DNA of 64,000 nt, taken from positions 62,001 to 126,000 of the forward strand of contig NZ_WQLA01000003.1 in NCBI RefSeq assembly GCF_009755275.1, in the 5' to 3' direction. Under the pieces are notes generated by a model. That model ran no database searches. It was not told the origin of the DNA and was given only the letters and a program-made list of their open reading frames with translations. This DNA comes from Mucilaginibacter aquatilis (GTDB taxonomy: Bacteria; Bacteroidota; Bacteroidia; Sphingobacteriales; Sphingobacteriaceae). A program made the position numbers and the translations under genes. Positions 63,096-64,000 of the stretch are shown here, piece after piece (the first letter of the stretch is position 1; each line of letters opens with the position of its first letter).

Positions 63096-63692
63096 ATGAA
63101 CAGGTTTGCACGCGCTTTATTTAATTACTTTATAAAAGGGATGCTGGTAGTGGTGCCCTTGGGCGTTGCTATTTTCCTGATTGTTTGGGCAGTTGCCAAG
63201 TTAGATAGCGCACTTAACCTGAGCGATGTTTTGTGGGTGAACCCCAAAACAGGTAAAGGCATTTACGTGCCCGGGTTAGGCATTTTAACGGTACTAACAC
63301 TTATTATGGTAGCCGGAGTGCTGGTTACTAACGTTATTACCGACCCTATAAAGCACTGGTTTGCCCGCTGGCTAAATCATATACCCCTTTTTAAATTTCT
63401 TTACTCATCCATTAAAGATTTTACGGAGGCCTTTGTTGGTGAAGAGAAAAAATTTAACGAGCCAGTACTGGTTGAGGTAGGTTCATCGGGTGTAAAGAAG
63501 ATTGGCTTTTTAACGCGCAAAGACATGAGCACAATTGGTTTGCCTGGTGAAGTTGCTGTTTACTTTCCGTATTCTTACTCATTTGCAGGTCAGGTAGTTA
63601 TAGTGCCGGCAAATAAGGTAAAGCATATAAATAAAAGCGCCGCCGATGTAATGAAGTTTGTGATTTCGGGCGGTGTTACCGAGTTAGATTAG
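63096..63692 (+). CDS. DUF502 membrane protein
   Basis: 198 residues from the ATG at 63096; a TTG at 63084 is possible. Two membrane helices (about 13-36 and 57-83) then a cytoplasmic or periplasmic domain with the family stretches 'IPLFKFLYSSIKDFTEAF' (about 100), 'KKIGFLTRKDMS', 'VAVYFPYSYSFAGQVVIVP' and 'MKFVISGGV' at the end. Function unknown. 14 bp after murF-alr, so probably cotranscribed. Confidence 0.85.
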   Translation: MNRFARALFNYFIKGMLVVVPLGVAIFLIVWAVAKLDSALNLSDVLWVNPKTGKGIYVPGLGILTVLTLIMVAGVLVTNVITDPIKHWFARWLNHIPLFKFLYSSIKDFTEAFVGEEKKFNEPVLVEVGSSGVKKIGFLTRKDMSTIGLPGEVAVYFPYSYSFAGQVVIVPANKVKHINKSAADVMKFVISGGVTELD

Positions 63693-63710
63693 TTCCGTTA
63701 TTTCATTCCA

Positions 63711-63787
63711 AATTGCCATCCCGAACATTTATGGATTATAGGTGAATCAAATCCAGCTGATAACCTTTTGTGGTCGGAATGACAATT
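63711..63787. repeat. Palindromic intergenic repeat (GTCATTCCGA type)
   Basis: AATTGCCATCCCGAAC (63711-63726) and GTCGGAATGACAATT (63773-63787) pair with a few mismatches. Lies between convergent genes and could terminate both. Related in its arms to the GTCATTTCGA repeats but divergent inside. Confidence 0.6.
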
Positions 63788-63804
63788 GTATAAACTATTG
63801 TTTC

Positions 63805-64000
63805 TTAATTACAGCTCTCTAGCTCTTTATTTACCTTCTCTACGCTATGCAGACCTAAATGATTGCCGAAGTTATTTTGCACGTAGGTAAGCACCTGCGC
63901 AATTTCTACCGGCGCAAGGCCCGATGGAGGCATTTCGCCATTAAACGGCTTTCCGTTTACCATTATTGGTAACTTTAAGCCGTTTTTAACATAGCAAGCC
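63805..64000 (-). CDS. c-type cytochrome, C-terminal part (cut by window edge)
   Basis: The frame enters from the right edge and stops at 63805; 64 residues are visible. 'FNGEMPPSGLAPVEIAQVLTYVQNNFGNH' region (in part 'GEMPPSGLAPVEIAQVLTY') is the C-terminal half of a cytochrome c fold, with the axial Met in 'GEMPP'. The CxxCH haem motif must lie to the right of the window. Which oxidase, reductase or dehydrogenase it belongs to cannot be told. Confidence 0.75.
   Translation of the reverse strand, partial: ACYVKNGLKLPIMVNGKPFNGEMPPSGLAPVEIAQVLTYVQNNFGNHLGLHSVEKVNKELESCN

Overview
The window reads as a chromosomal segment of a Bacteroidota bacterium, most likely Sphingobacteriaceae (Mucilaginibacter/Pedobacter-like). 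Evidence: family-typical fusions (hisIE, hisB phosphatase-dehydratase, otsAB, murF-alr), type III glutamine synthetase, the futalosine menaquinone route, SusC-like TonB receptor architecture, DUF4468/DUF4625/DUF2200 proteins, promoters of the TTTG-N18/19-TAnnTTTG type instead of sigma70 boxes, frequent TTG/GTG starts, almost no Shine-Dalgarno sequences, and intergenic palindromic repeats of the GTCATTTCGA / GTCATGCNGAA kind. I see no prophage, insertion sequence, CRISPR array or plasmid gene; gene density is ordinary.

Layout. 1-9.6 kb (minus strand): a WD40 protein cut by the left edge, then a complete histidine operon transcribed hisG-D-C-B-H-A-F-IE, headed by a promoter and a 17-residue histidine-rich leader peptide (8650-8703) that looks like a translation-coupled attenuator. 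Four of its intergenic gaps are occupied by palindromic repeats. A gmhB-like HAD phosphatase lies upstream. 9.8-22.3 kb: a nitrogen-assimilation block (gltB-gltD, a CtlX-type citrulline/arginine hydrolase, glnN, an ammonium transporter and a porin). 22.3-37.4 kb: single genes (DUF4468 protein, TonB, carboxypeptidase-like regulatory-domain protein, universal stress protein, GluQ-like synthetase, TlpA-like protein lacking one redox Cys), two secreted glycosidases (GH43, GH92), an omega-amidase/methionine aminotransferase pair, and a TrpXYZ-like ABC transporter.

37.5-53.5 kb: a small orphan protein, a choice-of-anchor lipoprotein, uxuA, an APC-family ethanolamine-type permease, alaS, then mqnE - histidine phosphatase - mqnA, a PepSY-like secreted protein, otsAB, an Xre regulator, a DinB protein, msrB and a DUF2200 protein. 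53.5-57.8 kb (minus strand): a four-gene locus of a His/Cys-rich small membrane protein, a TonB-dependent receptor and two DUF4625 lipoproteins, which I read as a probable metal-uptake module. 58-64 kb: methyltransferase - VanZ-like - diacylglycerol kinase operon, tRNA-Gly/tRNA-Leu/tRNA-Gly, recX, murF-alr, a DUF502 protein and the C-terminus of a c-type cytochrome cut by the right edge.

The most notable observations are the his leader peptide with two mutually nested RNA stems, a 102-bp intergenic element present twice in opposite orientation (1516-1617 and 45309-45410), the repeat-filled his operon, and the DUF4625/TonB locus. Function names are from recognised motifs and family resemblance read by eye; no database search was run.
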